A stretch of DNA of 64,000 nt, taken from assembly GCF_005222705.1 (NCBI RefSeq), contig NZ_STGF01000012.1, positions 1 through 64,000 on the forward strand, written 5' to 3'. Every line of letters starts with the position of its first letter. Positions within the stretch are counted from its first letter, which is position 1. The translations under genes and the position numbers were made by a program. This DNA is from Paenibacillus sp. SY21-1 (GTDB lineage Bacteria; Bacillota; Bacilli; Paenibacillales; Paenibacillaceae). The notes below the pieces were generated by a model. The model did not search any database. It was not told where the DNA came from and saw only the letters and a program-made list of their open reading frames with translations. Below, piece by piece: positions 24,739-33,796 of the stretch.

Positions 24739-25653
24739 ATGAACGACTGGATCATTGAAACAAAGGGACTAAGCAAGCGCTACAAGGGGCGTTATGCGGT
24801 ATCCAATCTACATTTAAAAATTGCAAAAGGGGAAATATACGGCTTTCTCGGGCCGAATGGCGCAGGCAAAACGACAACGATTCGTATGCTGCTTGGCCTC
24901 ATCAAGCCCTCCAAGGGCGATGTCCATCTTTTCGGCAAATCGCTGGCCAAGGAGCGGCTGTCCATTTTACGGCGGGTCGGCTCGCTGGTAGAATACCCTT
25001 CCTATTACGGGCATTTGAATGCGGTCGACAATCTTGAAGCGATTCGGCGCATTCTGGGAGCGCCTGCTGCGAGAATCTCCGAGGTGCTGGAAATCGTCGG
25101 ACTCGCCAAGGATGCCCGCCGACCGGTGAAGGGCTACTCGCTTGGCATGAAGCAGCGGCTTGGCATTGCCAGCGCGCTGCTTGGCCATCCCGAGCTGCTT
25201 GTGCTGGACGAGCCGACGAACGGACTTGACCCTGCGGGCATTCTCGAAATCCGCGAGCTGATCAAACAAATGCCGATGCAGCACGGCATTACCGTCTTAA
25301 TCTCCAGCCATTTGCTGAGCGAGGTGGAGCTGATGGCGAGCAAGGTCGGCATCATCCGCCGGGGAGAGCTTGTTTTTCAGGATACGATCGACAGCTTGCA
25401 TCAGCAGGCAAAAGGCCAAATCCGCCTTTCCGTATCCGAACCGGAGCAAGCGCTAGTGGCGCTCCATCAGCTTGGCATTCGGGCGGCCGTTAACGGCCCG
25501 CTGATTGTCATGGAAAACTGCGACAACAACGCTGTTGCGGAGGCTGTACGAAAGCTGGTGCAGCGGGAGCATGCAATTTATCGGGTGGAGGAACGCAAGC
25601 ACTCGCTGGAGGACCTGTTTCTGAAAATAGTCGGAGAGGGGCTGCGCGCATGA
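24739..25653 (+). CDS. ABC transporter ATPase, BcrA / LanF-like
   Basis: A 304-residue ATPase. Walker A is GFLGPNGAGKTTT (about 36-48), the Q-loop follows, the signature reads YSLGMKQRLG (about 135-144), and Walker B is LLVLDEPTNGLDP (about 156-168) with the switch His in ISSHLLSE. The C-terminal extension is typical of BcrA and lantibiotic self-protection ATPases. GTG 24730 and ATG 24733 are in frame, but AGAGG points to ATG 24739. It overlaps the first permease by 4 bp. It likely expels or keeps off a membrane-active peptide. Confidence 0.92.
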   Translation: MNDWIIETKGLSKRYKGRYAVSNLHLKIAKGEIYGFLGPNGAGKTTTIRMLLGLIKPSKGDVHLFGKSLAKERLSILRRVGSLVEYPSYYGHLNAVDNLEAIRRILGAPAARISEVLEIVGLAKDARRPVKGYSLGMKQRLGIASALLGHPELLVLDEPTNGLDPAGILEIRELIKQMPMQHGITVLISSHLLSEVELMASKVGIIRRGELVFQDTIDSLHQQAKGQIRLSVSEPEQALVALHQLGIRAAVNGPLIVMENCDNNAVAEAVRKLVQREHAIYRVEERKHSLEDLFLKIVGEGLRA

Positions 25654-26363
25654 TCGGCAGAGCGTTATCCTCCGATTTGCTGAAAATCCGGGGCAAAGGG
25701 CTGTGGTTTCTGATTAGCATCGGGCCGCTCGGCTTGCTGGCCATGCAAGCGTTGAATTTCGGCCTGCGCTATGATTATTTGACCGAGCGGTATGCAGACC
25801 GACTATGGGAGGTGCTGCTGGACAACATTATGATGTTCGTCCCGATTGCGCTTTATTTGGGCGTTACGCTCGTAGCCTCGCTTCTGGCGAATATCGAGCA
25901 TCATACGAACGCCTGGAAGCAGCTGTTGGCGCTGCCCATCTCCCGCTCCACCGTATTTATGTCCAAGTTTCTGCTCAGTCTGCTGCTGATGCTGGTTTCT
26001 TGTGCGCTGCTGTCGGTGGGTACGGTCATTCTCGGCTTGTCGCTGCGCTTTGGCACGGATATTCCGCTGGGCGACATTCTGCGAATGTGCTTTCTCCCCT
26101 TTCTCGCCACCATGCCGGCGCTTGCCTTGTTTCAATGGCTGTGCATGACGATGAAAAATCAGGCGCTTCCCCTTACGCTGGGGATCGTAGCGGCAATCGT
26201 GTCCGTATTTTCCTTCACCCTCTGGGAATGGTTTCCGCTCAATTGGCCTCTGTACGGGTATGAGGGAGAGCAGCCCTGGCAGTTCTCCGCAGCCGGCATT
26301 GTCGCGGGTCTGCTTATCCTGCTGGTAACGCTTGCCCACTTTATCCGAAAGGATGTGGACTGA
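25650..26363 (+). CDS. ABC-2 type permease, MutE/EpiE-like
   Basis: A 237-residue permease with six predicted helices. The segments EHHTNAWKQLLALPISRSTVFMSKF (about 77-101; key part NAWKQLLALPISR) and the closing FIRKDVD are family marks of lantibiotic-immunity ABC-2 permeases. The ATG overlaps the ATPase stop (ATGA). It forms a heteromeric channel with the next permease. Confidence 0.85.
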   Translation: MIGRALSSDLLKIRGKGLWFLISIGPLGLLAMQALNFGLRYDYLTERYADRLWEVLLDNIMMFVPIALYLGVTLVASLLANIEHHTNAWKQLLALPISRSTVFMSKFLLSLLLMLVSCALLSVGTVILGLSLRFGTDIPLGDILRMCFLPFLATMPALALFQWLCMTMKNQALPLTLGIVAAIVSVFSFTLWEWFPLNWPLYGYEGEQPWQFSAAGIVAGLLILLVTLAHFIRKDVD

Positions 26364-26364
26364 G

Positions 26365-27114
26365 ATGCGAAGCTTTATGGGTCTGCTGAACGCCGAACGG
26401 CTAAAGCTGGGCAAAACCTTCATATGGCTGCTGGTTCCGTTGAGTCCGCTCCTCGCGCTGGTCATCGGAATGATGGCGAGCGTGGACATCAACAGTCAGA
26501 GCGGAACAGCTGGCCCGTATGATAGGATGATTTCCATCATATCCGTGATACACGCCATGCTTTTCCTGCCGATGCTGACCGGTATTTTCTCCGCTTACGT
26601 CTGCCGCTATGAGCATGCGGGCAGCGGCTGGAAGCAAGTTCTCTCCTTGCCGGTGTCGCGAACGGGGCTGTATGCGGCAAAGCTTGCAATGGTTGGCGGA
26701 CTGCTGGCGGCAACTCAGCTGCTGTTCCTTGGCGCTGTTCTGGCAGCGGCGGCGTACCACGGCATTGGCGGCTCCATCCCTTGGGGCACGCTTCTCGCAA
26801 GCACGCTTGGCGGACTTGTCGCCTGCCTCCCGCTTGCCGCGCTGCAAATGCTGGTGTCCGTCGGCTGGAGCAGCTTCGCCGCGCCGCTGGCTATCAACGT
26901 GATGCTGACGCTGCCGAACATGCTGGTCGTAAATTCCGAGCATATTGCTCCCTTTTACCCCTGGGCTCAGCCGCTGCTGGCTATGCTCGTATTCGACAAC
27001 ACGGATGCCAGCTCCCTGTCTCTTCCGCTGGAGAACGTGCTGATCACCCTTGTCGGAGGCTCGGTTCTGTTTCTGGCAGCCGGACTGGTCTATTTCAATC
27101 GCAAGGAAATTTAA
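26365..27114 (+). CDS. ABC-2 type permease, MutG/LanG-like
   Basis: A 249-residue permease with six predicted helices, sharing the GSGWKQVLSLPVSR motif (about 84-97) with its neighbour, so the two are paralogues. The end FNRKEI matches the FIRKDV tail of the other. The ATG lies one base after the upstream stop; AAAGGA about 11 nt ahead is a weak site, so coupling is likely. It ends the five-gene cluster before a strong terminator. Confidence 0.84.
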   Translation: MRSFMGLLNAERLKLGKTFIWLLVPLSPLLALVIGMMASVDINSQSGTAGPYDRMISIISVIHAMLFLPMLTGIFSAYVCRYEHAGSGWKQVLSLPVSRTGLYAAKLAMVGGLLAATQLLFLGAVLAAAAYHGIGGSIPWGTLLASTLGGLVACLPLAALQMLVSVGWSSFAAPLAINVMLTLPNMLVVNSEHIAPFYPWAQPLLAMLVFDNTDASSLSLPLENVLITLVGGSVLFLAAGLVYFNRKEI

Positions 27115-27169
27115 CGCGCCGCCGGATTCCCTTGGTTGATTGGTGGATGCGCCCTCTATCGCAAATACC

Positions 27170-27222
27170 AAAAAAGCTCCGCAGGTCGCCGCTTGCGCCT
27201 TGCGTCTTGCGGAGCCTTTTTT
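27170..27222. terminator. Bidirectional terminator between ABC cluster and AT-rich membrane gene
   Basis: AAAAAAGCTCCGCA and TGCGGAGCCTTTTTT arms around a GC-rich loop, between convergent genes. Confidence 0.85.
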
Positions 27223-27234
27223 AAATTATGCTTA

Positions 27235-28236
27235 TCAAATAACTTTTCTAGTCTTCCCTAATTCCAAGTATGTACCAACAATCCATGCCAGGAATCCAAT
27301 CAAACACCAATAGAAAATGGCCCATGGAGAAAACTTCCATGATATGAGCCAGAAAGCAAAAACAAGCTCACAAACGATAATGCCAAAAGCATTTCCATGT
27401 TCGCGAAGATGCTTATAGGATTCTACATAGTCTGATGAATCATTTACGTACTTTTCTTGCTTGCTAGTGGATTTCTTTTCTTTTCCCTTTTTCTGTCTGA
27501 TACTCATCTGTTTAAATCCTCTTGTTCTATAATCGCTAAGCTCCTCATAAAACCTTTGAACGTAATCACGTTTTATTACAAAACCAGTTAACAATGATGA
27601 AAACAACAAGACAGCAACTATATGATATAAAGCTAGCGGAATATCAACTACACCCCGCCACGATAACAAAATCAGTATGACAATAAATATAATGAGCAAT
27701 CGTTGGGCTAACAAACAATATGATAAAATGGAGCTCCATATCAAGCTGCCGTCTTTAATACGAAATAAAAAAGAAAACAGAACTACTCTTAAACCGTGCA
27801 TAATAAGAATAAGCATGCTTGAAAAATACATATATAAAAAACCTGAAATCGCAATAATAATAGCAGCTAAAATGGAAAATCCCGTTTGGGTCAACTTGAT
27901 ATCTTCATTTCCCAACTTGGCTTCAGAAGGGCCTCGCAAAACCTCCATAATAAACTTCCCGTGTTTAGAATCCATGTCATACGTTGTTTCGAATAAAAGG
28001 CTATAGAGTGCTTCTTTAATTTTTGGTTTATCTCCTTCAACTGATGGACATTTAACTTCGTTAGAGGCTTCATTCTCATAAAAGCACCATAAAAAATTTT
28101 TAGTAATTTCATCATTGTAGTTAATTATCAAGTAAAACAGTATAACAACTCCAAATATAGTCCCTAGTAAATACCGTACTAGATAAAATTCCCAAAAGCG
28201 GTTACCTCTCATTGTTGTTAACAGACTCCCGTCCAT
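27235..28236 (-). CDS. AT-rich polytopic membrane protein, unknown
   Basis: A protein of up to 333 residues with about seven hydrophobic helices: near 18-38, then 115-140, 140-162, 175-200, 205-228 and a pair at 285-330. A basic cytoplasmic stretch lies at about 245-270 (RQKKGKEKKSTSKQEK). I do not recognise a family. Base composition is clearly lower in GC than the neighbours and codons are A/T-ending, so it looks acquired. The start is uncertain: ATG 28236 has no clear ribosome-binding site and ATG 28212 has only GGGAG at long spacing. It begins 19 bp after the thioredoxin-like gene, so translational coupling is possible. Confidence 0.7.
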   Translation of the reverse strand: MDGSLLTTMRGNRFWEFYLVRYLLGTIFGVVILFYLIINYNDEITKNFLWCFYENEASNEVKCPSVEGDKPKIKEALYSLLFETTYDMDSKHGKFIMEVLRGPSEAKLGNEDIKLTQTGFSILAAIIIAISGFLYMYFSSMLILIMHGLRVVLFSFLFRIKDGSLIWSSILSYCLLAQRLLIIFIVILILLSWRGVVDIPLALYHIVAVLLFSSLLTGFVIKRDYVQRFYEELSDYRTRGFKQMSIRQKKGKEKKSTSKQEKYVNDSSDYVESYKHLREHGNAFGIIVCELVFAFWLISWKFSPWAIFYWCLIGFLAWIVGTYLELGKTRKVI

Positions 28237-28255
28237 ATATTCATATACACTTGGT

Positions 28256-28819
28256 TCAATCCTCTAGTCCATCGGCCACAAGCTCCTCCAAATGAGGCGT
28301 TATGTCCTTTTCCGTAAGGGCATAGGTGACTGTGTGAATCGAGCCGTCGCTCTTGATCAGTACGCTCGTAGGAACAACCGTAACCCGATATTGCGCGGTG
28401 ACTGTGCCATCCTTATCGAACAGCACCGGCATTTGCACATCGTAAAGGTCGATATATTCGAGCGCGTCCGCTTCGCTGTCGTTCGTCGTAATATTCACGG
28501 AGCGGAATTCGATTTGATCCTTATATGTTTCATAAACCCGGTTCAAATCGGCTGCCTCCTCTTTGCAATACGGGCACCACGAAGCCCAGAAATGAATCAG
28601 CTTGGGCTTGCCTGAAGAGGCCTCAACCGCTACGTCCCGTCCTTCCTGGTCCTCCAGCACAAAATCCGCCATGCGCTCCCCGATCATTTGGGAGTCCACG
28701 TATTCCATTCGGTTCTCATCGAGAATGTATTGGTAGATAGACCACCCCATTACAAAAGACGACAAGAGAACTAGCACAACGGTTAGCGGGATTAAATATT
28801 TCTTCTTCACGGCGTTCAT
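28256..28819 (-). CDS. ResA/TlpA-like membrane-anchored thiol-disulfide oxidoreductase
   Basis: A 187-residue protein. One N-terminal membrane helix (about 8-30) acts as an uncleaved anchor, and an extracytoplasmic thioredoxin fold follows with the redox motif WASWCPYCKEE (about 78-88) and a cis-Pro in VVPTSVLI. CPYC differs from the CEPC of ResA, so the substrate need not be apocytochrome c. It probably reduces disulfides in exported proteins. The ribosome-binding site is GGAAACGAGG. It is followed closely by the AT-rich membrane protein. Confidence 0.87.
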   Translation of the reverse strand: MNAVKKKYLIPLTVVLVLLSSFVMGWSIYQYILDENRMEYVDSQMIGERMADFVLEDQEGRDVAVEASSGKPKLIHFWASWCPYCKEEAADLNRVYETYKDQIEFRSVNITTNDSEADALEYIDLYDVQMPVLFDKDGTVTAQYRVTVVPTSVLIKSDGSIHTVTYALTEKDITPHLEELVADGLED

Positions 28820-28918
28820 CCTCGTTTCCAGCCATACCTGTCATCATAAACTCTGATAGAAGGATTCGACAGATTCTTCCACATCCCTTTAAGGAGCGGC
28901 CAATTCCCTGAAAAAATA

Positions 28919-28961
28919 GAAAAAACCCGCAATCCCCCCTGTCATTCGGGAATTGCGGGTT
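28919..28961 (-). terminator. Rho-independent terminator of the sulfonate-type ABC operon
   Basis: Minus-strand AACCCGCAAT and ATTGCGGGTT arms with an inner CCC/GGG stem, followed by TTTTTC. It starts 6 bp past the permease stop. Confidence 0.88.
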
Positions 28962-28966
28962 AGCGG

Positions 28967-29743
28967 CTAGCGGCGCAAACCGCTTGTGCTGACTACTCCG
29001 TAACGGGACAGCAGCTTGCGCCCAAGCAGCGCAACGCCCCTGTCGGTCAGAAAGCCCATAAGTCCAAGGCTGATCAGCCCGACAAAAATCCAGTCTGTGC
29101 GGAAGAACAAACGCGAATTCCAGATCAGGTAGCCCACTCCCTCGTTGGAGGCGATCATCTCGGCCCCGATAATGGCCATAAACGAAGTGCCCATTGCCAG
29201 CCGGATGCCGGTGAACATGAATGGCACCGTTGCCGGGATGATGACATGCAGAACGATCTGCCATTCCGATGCGCCCATGCTGCGGGCAGAACGGATTTTA
29301 TCCTCCTCCACGGACAGCACGCCAGTCAGCGTATTAAGCATCACGATAAACAGCGTCGCGTACAGAATCAACATAATTTTGGACGTTTCACCTATGCCGA
29401 ACCAGATTAGAAACAGCGTAATGAAAGCGATCGGCGGTATAAACCGGATAAAATTCAGAAACGGCTCGGCGAAGGCGCGAATAAAGCCAACTTTGCCAAT
29501 CAGGATTCCGAGCGGTATCGCCAGCAGACAGCCGAGCGACCAGCCTACCAGCACGCGATACGAGCTGATTCCGATATAATGCAGCAGCGTTCCGTCCAGC
29601 AGCAGCTCGTAGCCGCCCTGCAGCGTGTATAGCGGACTTGGCATAATTTCCTGGCCGTACAGCGTCGCCATCAGCTGCCATAAGCCTAACAGCGCGATCC
29701 AGAAGCCGGCAAGCAGCGACCATTTTTTCAGCTTGGCGTTCAT
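28967..29743 (-). CDS. ABC permease, SsuC/TauC-like
   Basis: A 258-residue permease with six helices and the cytoplasmic EAA-type loop SARSMGASEWQIVLHVIIPATVPF (key part MGASEWQ...IP, about 150-172). Family members import aliphatic sulfonates, taurine or nitrate. It is the last gene of a five-gene minus-strand operon (MarR, arylsulfotransferase, binding protein, ATPase, permease). It starts 18 bp after the ATPase stop with GGAGAGGAG ahead. Confidence 0.9.
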   Translation of the reverse strand: MNAKLKKWSLLAGFWIALLGLWQLMATLYGQEIMPSPLYTLQGGYELLLDGTLLHYIGISSYRVLVGWSLGCLLAIPLGILIGKVGFIRAFAEPFLNFIRFIPPIAFITLFLIWFGIGETSKIMLILYATLFIVMLNTLTGVLSVEEDKIRSARSMGASEWQIVLHVIIPATVPFMFTGIRLAMGTSFMAIIGAEMIASNEGVGYLIWNSRLFFRTDWIFVGLISLGLMGFLTDRGVALLGRKLLSRYGVVSTSGLRR

Positions 29744-29761
29744 ATCTCCTCTCCTTCCGCT

Positions 29762-30538
29762 CTATTCGTCAAAATGAGCCTGAATCTGATTAAACAAACG
29801 GTGGAACGCCGGATCGGCAATGTCGCGCGGATACGGCAGCTCAACCTCGTATACATCCGTAATGCGCGAGGAGGGTCCGGCCGACATGATGCCGATGCGC
29901 CCGCCAAGCAGCAAAGCCTCCTGAATATCATGCGTGACAAAAATAACCGTCTTGTCGGTATCCGCCCATATGCGTGTCAGCTCCCGCTGCATCGTACGCC
30001 TGGTCATCGCATCCAGCGCGCCGAACGGTTCATCCATTAGCAGGATCGCCGGATCGTTGGACAGAACGCGGGCAAGCTGCACGCGCTGCTTCATGCCGCC
30101 CGACAGCTCGCGCGGGAACTTGCTCTCATGTCCCTGGAGACCGACCATCGCGATATAGCGATCGGATATTTCCTTGCGCTTCGCCGCCGGAACACGCTTC
30201 ATGCGCAAGCCGAACTCGACGTTCTCCCGCACCGTCAGCCATGGGAATAAAGAGGAATCGGCCTGCTGGAACACAACGGCACGATCCTGGCCTGGCCGCT
30301 CGACCTCTTGCTCCCCTACCCGCACCTGGCCCGAGGTTTTGGAGACGAAGCCTGCGATCAGGCTAAGCAGCGTTGACTTGCCGCAGCCGCTTGGCCCCAG
30401 CAGAACGAAGAACTCTCCCCCTTTGACCGAAAGATTAACGTCCTGAATAATATAATGGACATGGCCCGCAGCCGGCTGAGCATAGCTTTTATCCAATCGC
30501 TCGATCCTGATTTCATTCCGCCTAGGCGCCGCTTCCAT
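29762..30538 (-). CDS. ABC ATPase, SsuB/TauB-like
   Basis: A 258-residue import ATPase. Walker A is GPSGCGKST (about 48-56), the Q-loop VFQQADSSLFPWLTV, the signature LSGGMKQRVQLAR (about 143-155), Walker B ILLMDEPFGALD (about 163-174) and the H-loop FVTHDIQEA. The LFPWLTV and MTRRTMQRELTRIW segments are typical of the nitrate/sulfonate/taurine subfamily. It is encoded between the binding protein and the permease with short gaps (12 and 18 bp). Confidence 0.92.
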   Translation of the reverse strand: MEAAPRRNEIRIERLDKSYAQPAAGHVHYIIQDVNLSVKGGEFFVLLGPSGCGKSTLLSLIAGFVSKTSGQVRVGEQEVERPGQDRAVVFQQADSSLFPWLTVRENVEFGLRMKRVPAAKRKEISDRYIAMVGLQGHESKFPRELSGGMKQRVQLARVLSNDPAILLMDEPFGALDAMTRRTMQRELTRIWADTDKTVIFVTHDIQEALLLGGRIGIMSAGPSSRITDVYEVELPYPRDIADPAFHRLFNQIQAHFDE

Positions 30539-30550
30539 CCCTTTATCCTC

Positions 30551-31567
30551 CTAGTTCAGCTCGATTACCCGATCCGGGAACGCTTTGCGCACCAAATCCA
30601 GATTCAGCTTATCGTTTAGTTCAAAATCCTGTTCGATAATGCCGGTGTCGACCATATATTTTTTCTGCCCCTGCAAGCCTGCATAAGCCTTCTCCGTAAA
30701 GCCGAGACTCCACGGATTAACCGGCAAATCCTTAAGCGTCGATTCCCTTGGCTGCTTGACGGCCTCATACATCAAATCGGCCGTTTCGTCCGGATGCTCC
30801 TGCGCATAGGCAGACGCTTCATCAATCGCCTTCAACAGCTCGACCAACTGATCGGGATGATCGGCAATCAGCTTGTTCGTCGTAATCAAGCCCGTGCCCA
30901 GCCGGACGGAGGTTTTGGACATATCGGACAGCTCGTGCACATCGCTCAGCCCCTGAAACTTCTCGTGGTTGACCGCCGAGTACACCCATACGGCATCTAC
31001 CTCGCCTTTTTTGAGCGCAACGAACGCTTCATCCATACCGCCTTGCCCAATCAGCTCGGCATCCGTCAGCTGGAGCCCGTTATCGGCCAAATACACATCC
31101 CATAGGTAGGGCAGGAACGTCCCTCGTATAAAGCTTAGCTTTTTGCCCTTCAGGTCGGCGCCGCTTTTCACCTCGTCGCGGACAAACAGCTTCCAGTCGC
31201 TTGCGCTTCGATCCGTAGCCGTGCCTGTTGAGGCAAAAATGGAATAGTCGCCTTTGCTTACCGCGTTTAGCAGCGGGAAATCGGCGCCAAAGGCCACGTC
31301 CACCTGCTTGATAAACAACGAATTGATTCCTTCGGCCGGGGTAGCGAACGTAATGAGCTCGGCATCAATGCCATGCTTATCGAATATCCCTTTGTCCTCC
31401 GCTACGCGGAAGACGGGATTCGTTGAGTAATCGGCTATTTTCAGCTTGAGCTTGGAGGCCGTTTTGCCGGAAGCGCCGGCGCCGGCGCCGCAGCCGGCAA
31501 GCATAAGCCCGGCAACCACAACCGTCAGAACGGACAAGCTCCATTTCACCCAACGCTTTCTATGCAT
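30551..31567 (-). CDS. Substrate-binding lipoprotein, SsuA/NMT1-like
   Basis: A 338-residue lipoprotein. The signal peptide ends in the lipobox LMLAGCG (Cys about 26), so the mature protein is tethered outside the membrane. The body is a periplasmic-binding-protein fold of the sulfonate/nitrate/thiamine-precursor type (YSTNPVFRVAEDKGIFDKHGI and FIKQVDVAFGADFP). The gene overlaps the arylsulfotransferase gene by 8 bp. GTG 31576 is in frame, but ATG 31567 is better spaced from GGAGG/GGTGG. The link with an arylsulfotransferase suggests a sulfated or sulfonated aromatic ligand (inference). Confidence 0.88.
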   Translation of the reverse strand: MHRKRWVKWSLSVLTVVVAGLMLAGCGAGAGASGKTASKLKLKIADYSTNPVFRVAEDKGIFDKHGIDAELITFATPAEGINSLFIKQVDVAFGADFPLLNAVSKGDYSIFASTGTATDRSASDWKLFVRDEVKSGADLKGKKLSFIRGTFLPYLWDVYLADNGLQLTDAELIGQGGMDEAFVALKKGEVDAVWVYSAVNHEKFQGLSDVHELSDMSKTSVRLGTGLITTNKLIADHPDQLVELLKAIDEASAYAQEHPDETADLMYEAVKQPRESTLKDLPVNPWSLGFTEKAYAGLQGQKKYMVDTGIIEQDFELNDKLNLDLVRKAFPDRVIELN

Positions 31568-33014
31568 CTTGACCACCCGCCTCCGGCAAGCCTTCGTCGC
31601 TGCGGGCTACGCACAGCGCCCCCTCGCCGTATTCGGTCGTACCCTCTACCTCCACGCTGGATACCGCTCCTCTTGGCGCCGCGCCCGGCACCCGAAAATC
31701 GGCTACATCAATTGGCTCAATTGCCGTTTCAATGGGCTGTTCAACCTGAGGACTCCATTCATACGGGGCACGGTAAGCGCGGTACACCATATTGGAGTTG
31801 CGCTTGTTTTTATAGGGAGAAATATATTCCCACACCAGCTCATGCTCCTCCGTCACCTCAAAAATACGGCCATCCGCCCCCTCCGTAATGAGCGTGTTGC
31901 CATTCGGCAGCCGCTGGGCGGAGCTGATATACGGGCTGTAAAAGCGATAGGAGTCAAGCGGCGCCTGGAATCCCGCCTCAGTCGGCGTATACTGCCATTC
32001 GATGTCGAGCGTAACGGGGTTAATCTCAAGAATGCGGGAATGATCGCGCCTCGCAATTTTGACTCCATCTGCAGACTCAGGATTCGGCTCGCCGTAGCCG
32101 GCCCAGCCGCCATTGTCAAAAATCAGAATATTGCCCTCTCCCGGCAGGCCGCGCGGAATAAGATGCGCATGATGCTGACCGATAATCCAGCCGATATGCT
32201 CGGTGTCCTCCGTCGCATAATTGGGACCAAGCTTCCAAACGATTCGTCCCGACTTTTTATCAATAATGGCAATAATATTCGTCTCGCGCGCATCCCATAT
32301 AATATTGTCCGGGTGGAACCGCTCGTCGCCTGCCTCATAATGCTTGTTTGGGCCAAGCACCGAGGCGGAATTGATATGCATCCAGTCGCCGTAATGCGTG
32401 CCGAAGGCTCTGGTATTGGGATCGCGATACAATGCCTCCTTCGCCGCTGCGTCGAAGCCCAGCTCTGCAAAGTGATCGCTGCACGTCCATTCCCACAGCA
32501 CATTGCCCTCCCAATCAACCTCAATAATCGTGTCATCGAGCAGTTCCTTGTCGGAAATATCCGGGCGGCTTACATTTTTGTGCGCCAGAATGATCGTATT
32601 GCCCGAATCAATCTTAGGCTCCTGACCCGGCGCATAGTAGCCGACAGGATTGCCCTCGCGCTGGTAATCATGATGCTGGCGGGCCATCCACTGCGCTTCA
32701 TTGTCGGGATCGGCAATCCATTCATAACGATCGAACTTCCAGACGATGTTGCCGTCCCAGTCGACCTGAACCAGATTTTTCTCGTCCTGAAAGCCGTATT
32801 TCGGGTCGCGCTCCGCGGTGCTGCCAAGCACGTAGCCGCCAGGGAGCAGCTTGTTCGGAAAACCTCGCAGCCCCTTCCACAAATGCACCTCGCGCCCGTT
32901 CATATCGATCAGCAAAGCGCCCGTCTCCGCCGCCTGAAAAATCGTATACCCGCTCCATGCCTTCTCCGGATTGTAAACAGTTGTTCCTGTCGGATAAATC
33001 GTAGGATGTCCCAT
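31560..33014 (-). CDS. Arylsulfotransferase (ASST) family protein, cytoplasmic
   Basis: A 484-residue beta-propeller protein of the arylsulfate sulfotransferase family, which moves sulfuryl groups between phenols without PAPS. Repeated blades read like VDWDGNIVWKFD, VDWEGNVLWEW and KKSGRIVWKLG. Candidate catalytic positions are His in GDWMHINSASVL, the HH of GQHHAHLIPRG and Arg in ARRDHSRILEIN. Enterobacterial ASST is periplasmic, but this protein has no signal peptide, so it should act inside the cell. It lies second in the operon after MarR and overlaps the binding-protein gene. AGAGGAA precedes the ATG. Confidence 0.85.
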   Translation of the reverse strand: MGHPTIYPTGTTVYNPEKAWSGYTIFQAAETGALLIDMNGREVHLWKGLRGFPNKLLPGGYVLGSTAERDPKYGFQDEKNLVQVDWDGNIVWKFDRYEWIADPDNEAQWMARQHHDYQREGNPVGYYAPGQEPKIDSGNTIILAHKNVSRPDISDKELLDDTIIEVDWEGNVLWEWTCSDHFAELGFDAAAKEALYRDPNTRAFGTHYGDWMHINSASVLGPNKHYEAGDERFHPDNIIWDARETNIIAIIDKKSGRIVWKLGPNYATEDTEHIGWIIGQHHAHLIPRGLPGEGNILIFDNGGWAGYGEPNPESADGVKIARRDHSRILEINPVTLDIEWQYTPTEAGFQAPLDSYRFYSPYISSAQRLPNGNTLITEGADGRIFEVTEEHELVWEYISPYKNKRNSNMVYRAYRAPYEWSPQVEQPIETAIEPIDVADFRVPGAAPRGAVSSVEVEGTTEYGEGALCVARSDEGLPEAGGQDA

Positions 33015-33043
33015 CCCGTTCCTCTCCCTTTCTTCTATTAGCT

Positions 33044-33580
33044 TTAATAGGATATAAAAGGATTTTTCTTCGCCTGTCTATTCGGCCGCTTCGGCGGTAC
33101 GACGACGACCGCTTCCTCCTCCGCATGTCGCGCCACCTCTTCCGCGAAGCCGCCCAGCCGTTCAATCAGCGTGCTGTAAAAGCTTTTTTGGGCTTCCAGT
33201 TCCTCTTCGGTGAATGAGCCGAACAGCGTATCGATCATATAGCTGCCCGTGCCACGCGTCCGCTCCAGCAGCTCCTTGCCTTTGTCCGTAATATCCAGCA
33301 CTACCGAACGCCGGTCCTCCGGAGGCCGCTTTCTGATCGCATAGCCGCCTGCTTCAAGCTTATCGCACAGCGCTGTGACCGCACCCGAGGTAAAATCAAG
33401 CTGCTCCGCCAGCTCCCCAAGCCGTTTCTCTCCGTCCCTCAAGACGGAATTCAGAATCAGCATGCCCGGCAGCGAAACCCCCTCTATTGAAACCTTATCC
33501 CGTTCCTTAACGAATCGGCGGACTAACGTTCGAAACAGCGAGTCCACTACTTCCACTAATGCTCTATCGTTGTTCTCCAT
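33044..33580 (-). CDS. MarR-family transcriptional regulator
   Basis: A 178-residue winged-helix dimer. The DNA-binding part shows LGELAEQLDFTSGAVTALCDKLEAGGYAIRKRPPEDRRSVVLDITDKG (about 55-101; key parts LGELAEQL, DKLEAGGY and the wing DRRSVVLDIT). The C-terminal tail has an unusual acidic then basic run (AEEEAVVVVPPKRPNRQAKK). It starts the operon for the arylsulfotransferase and transporter and probably represses it, with small aromatic ligands as typical effectors. Palindromes at 33732-33745 and 33774-33788 near the promoter are likely sites. Confidence 0.9.
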   Translation of the reverse strand: MENNDRALVEVVDSLFRTLVRRFVKERDKVSIEGVSLPGMLILNSVLRDGEKRLGELAEQLDFTSGAVTALCDKLEAGGYAIRKRPPEDRRSVVLDITDKGKELLERTRGTGSYMIDTLFGSFTEEELEAQKSFYSTLIERLGGFAEEVARHAEEEAVVVVPPKRPNRQAKKNPFISY

Positions 33581-33731
33581 GCCTCTCCTCTCGACCTTTG
33601 GCCAGCGATGCCAGATTGTTCCAATAACGCTCTACCGCAAGCAGTCGCGCCACACAACAGAAAGGCCCCCGCCTTCCCTTCCGTTTGTCGGAGAGAGAAG
33701 TCAGGAGCCTTTGGTGGTCCAATCGGCCTCT

Positions 33732-33788
33732 AATTCACTTGAATTTAAGATAATGAACGCTTATTTATTTGTCGCTCACTTAATGAGC
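33732..33788. promoter_or_regulatory. Two palindromes downstream of the MarR operon promoter (candidate operators)
   Basis: AATTCACTTGAATT (33732-33745, perfect apart from the centre) and GCTCA-N5-TGAGC (33774-33788) lie within about 60 bp after the predicted transcription start. MarR proteins bind palindromes of this size and often autoregulate. Confidence 0.5.
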
Positions 33789-33796
33789 TTGAAACT

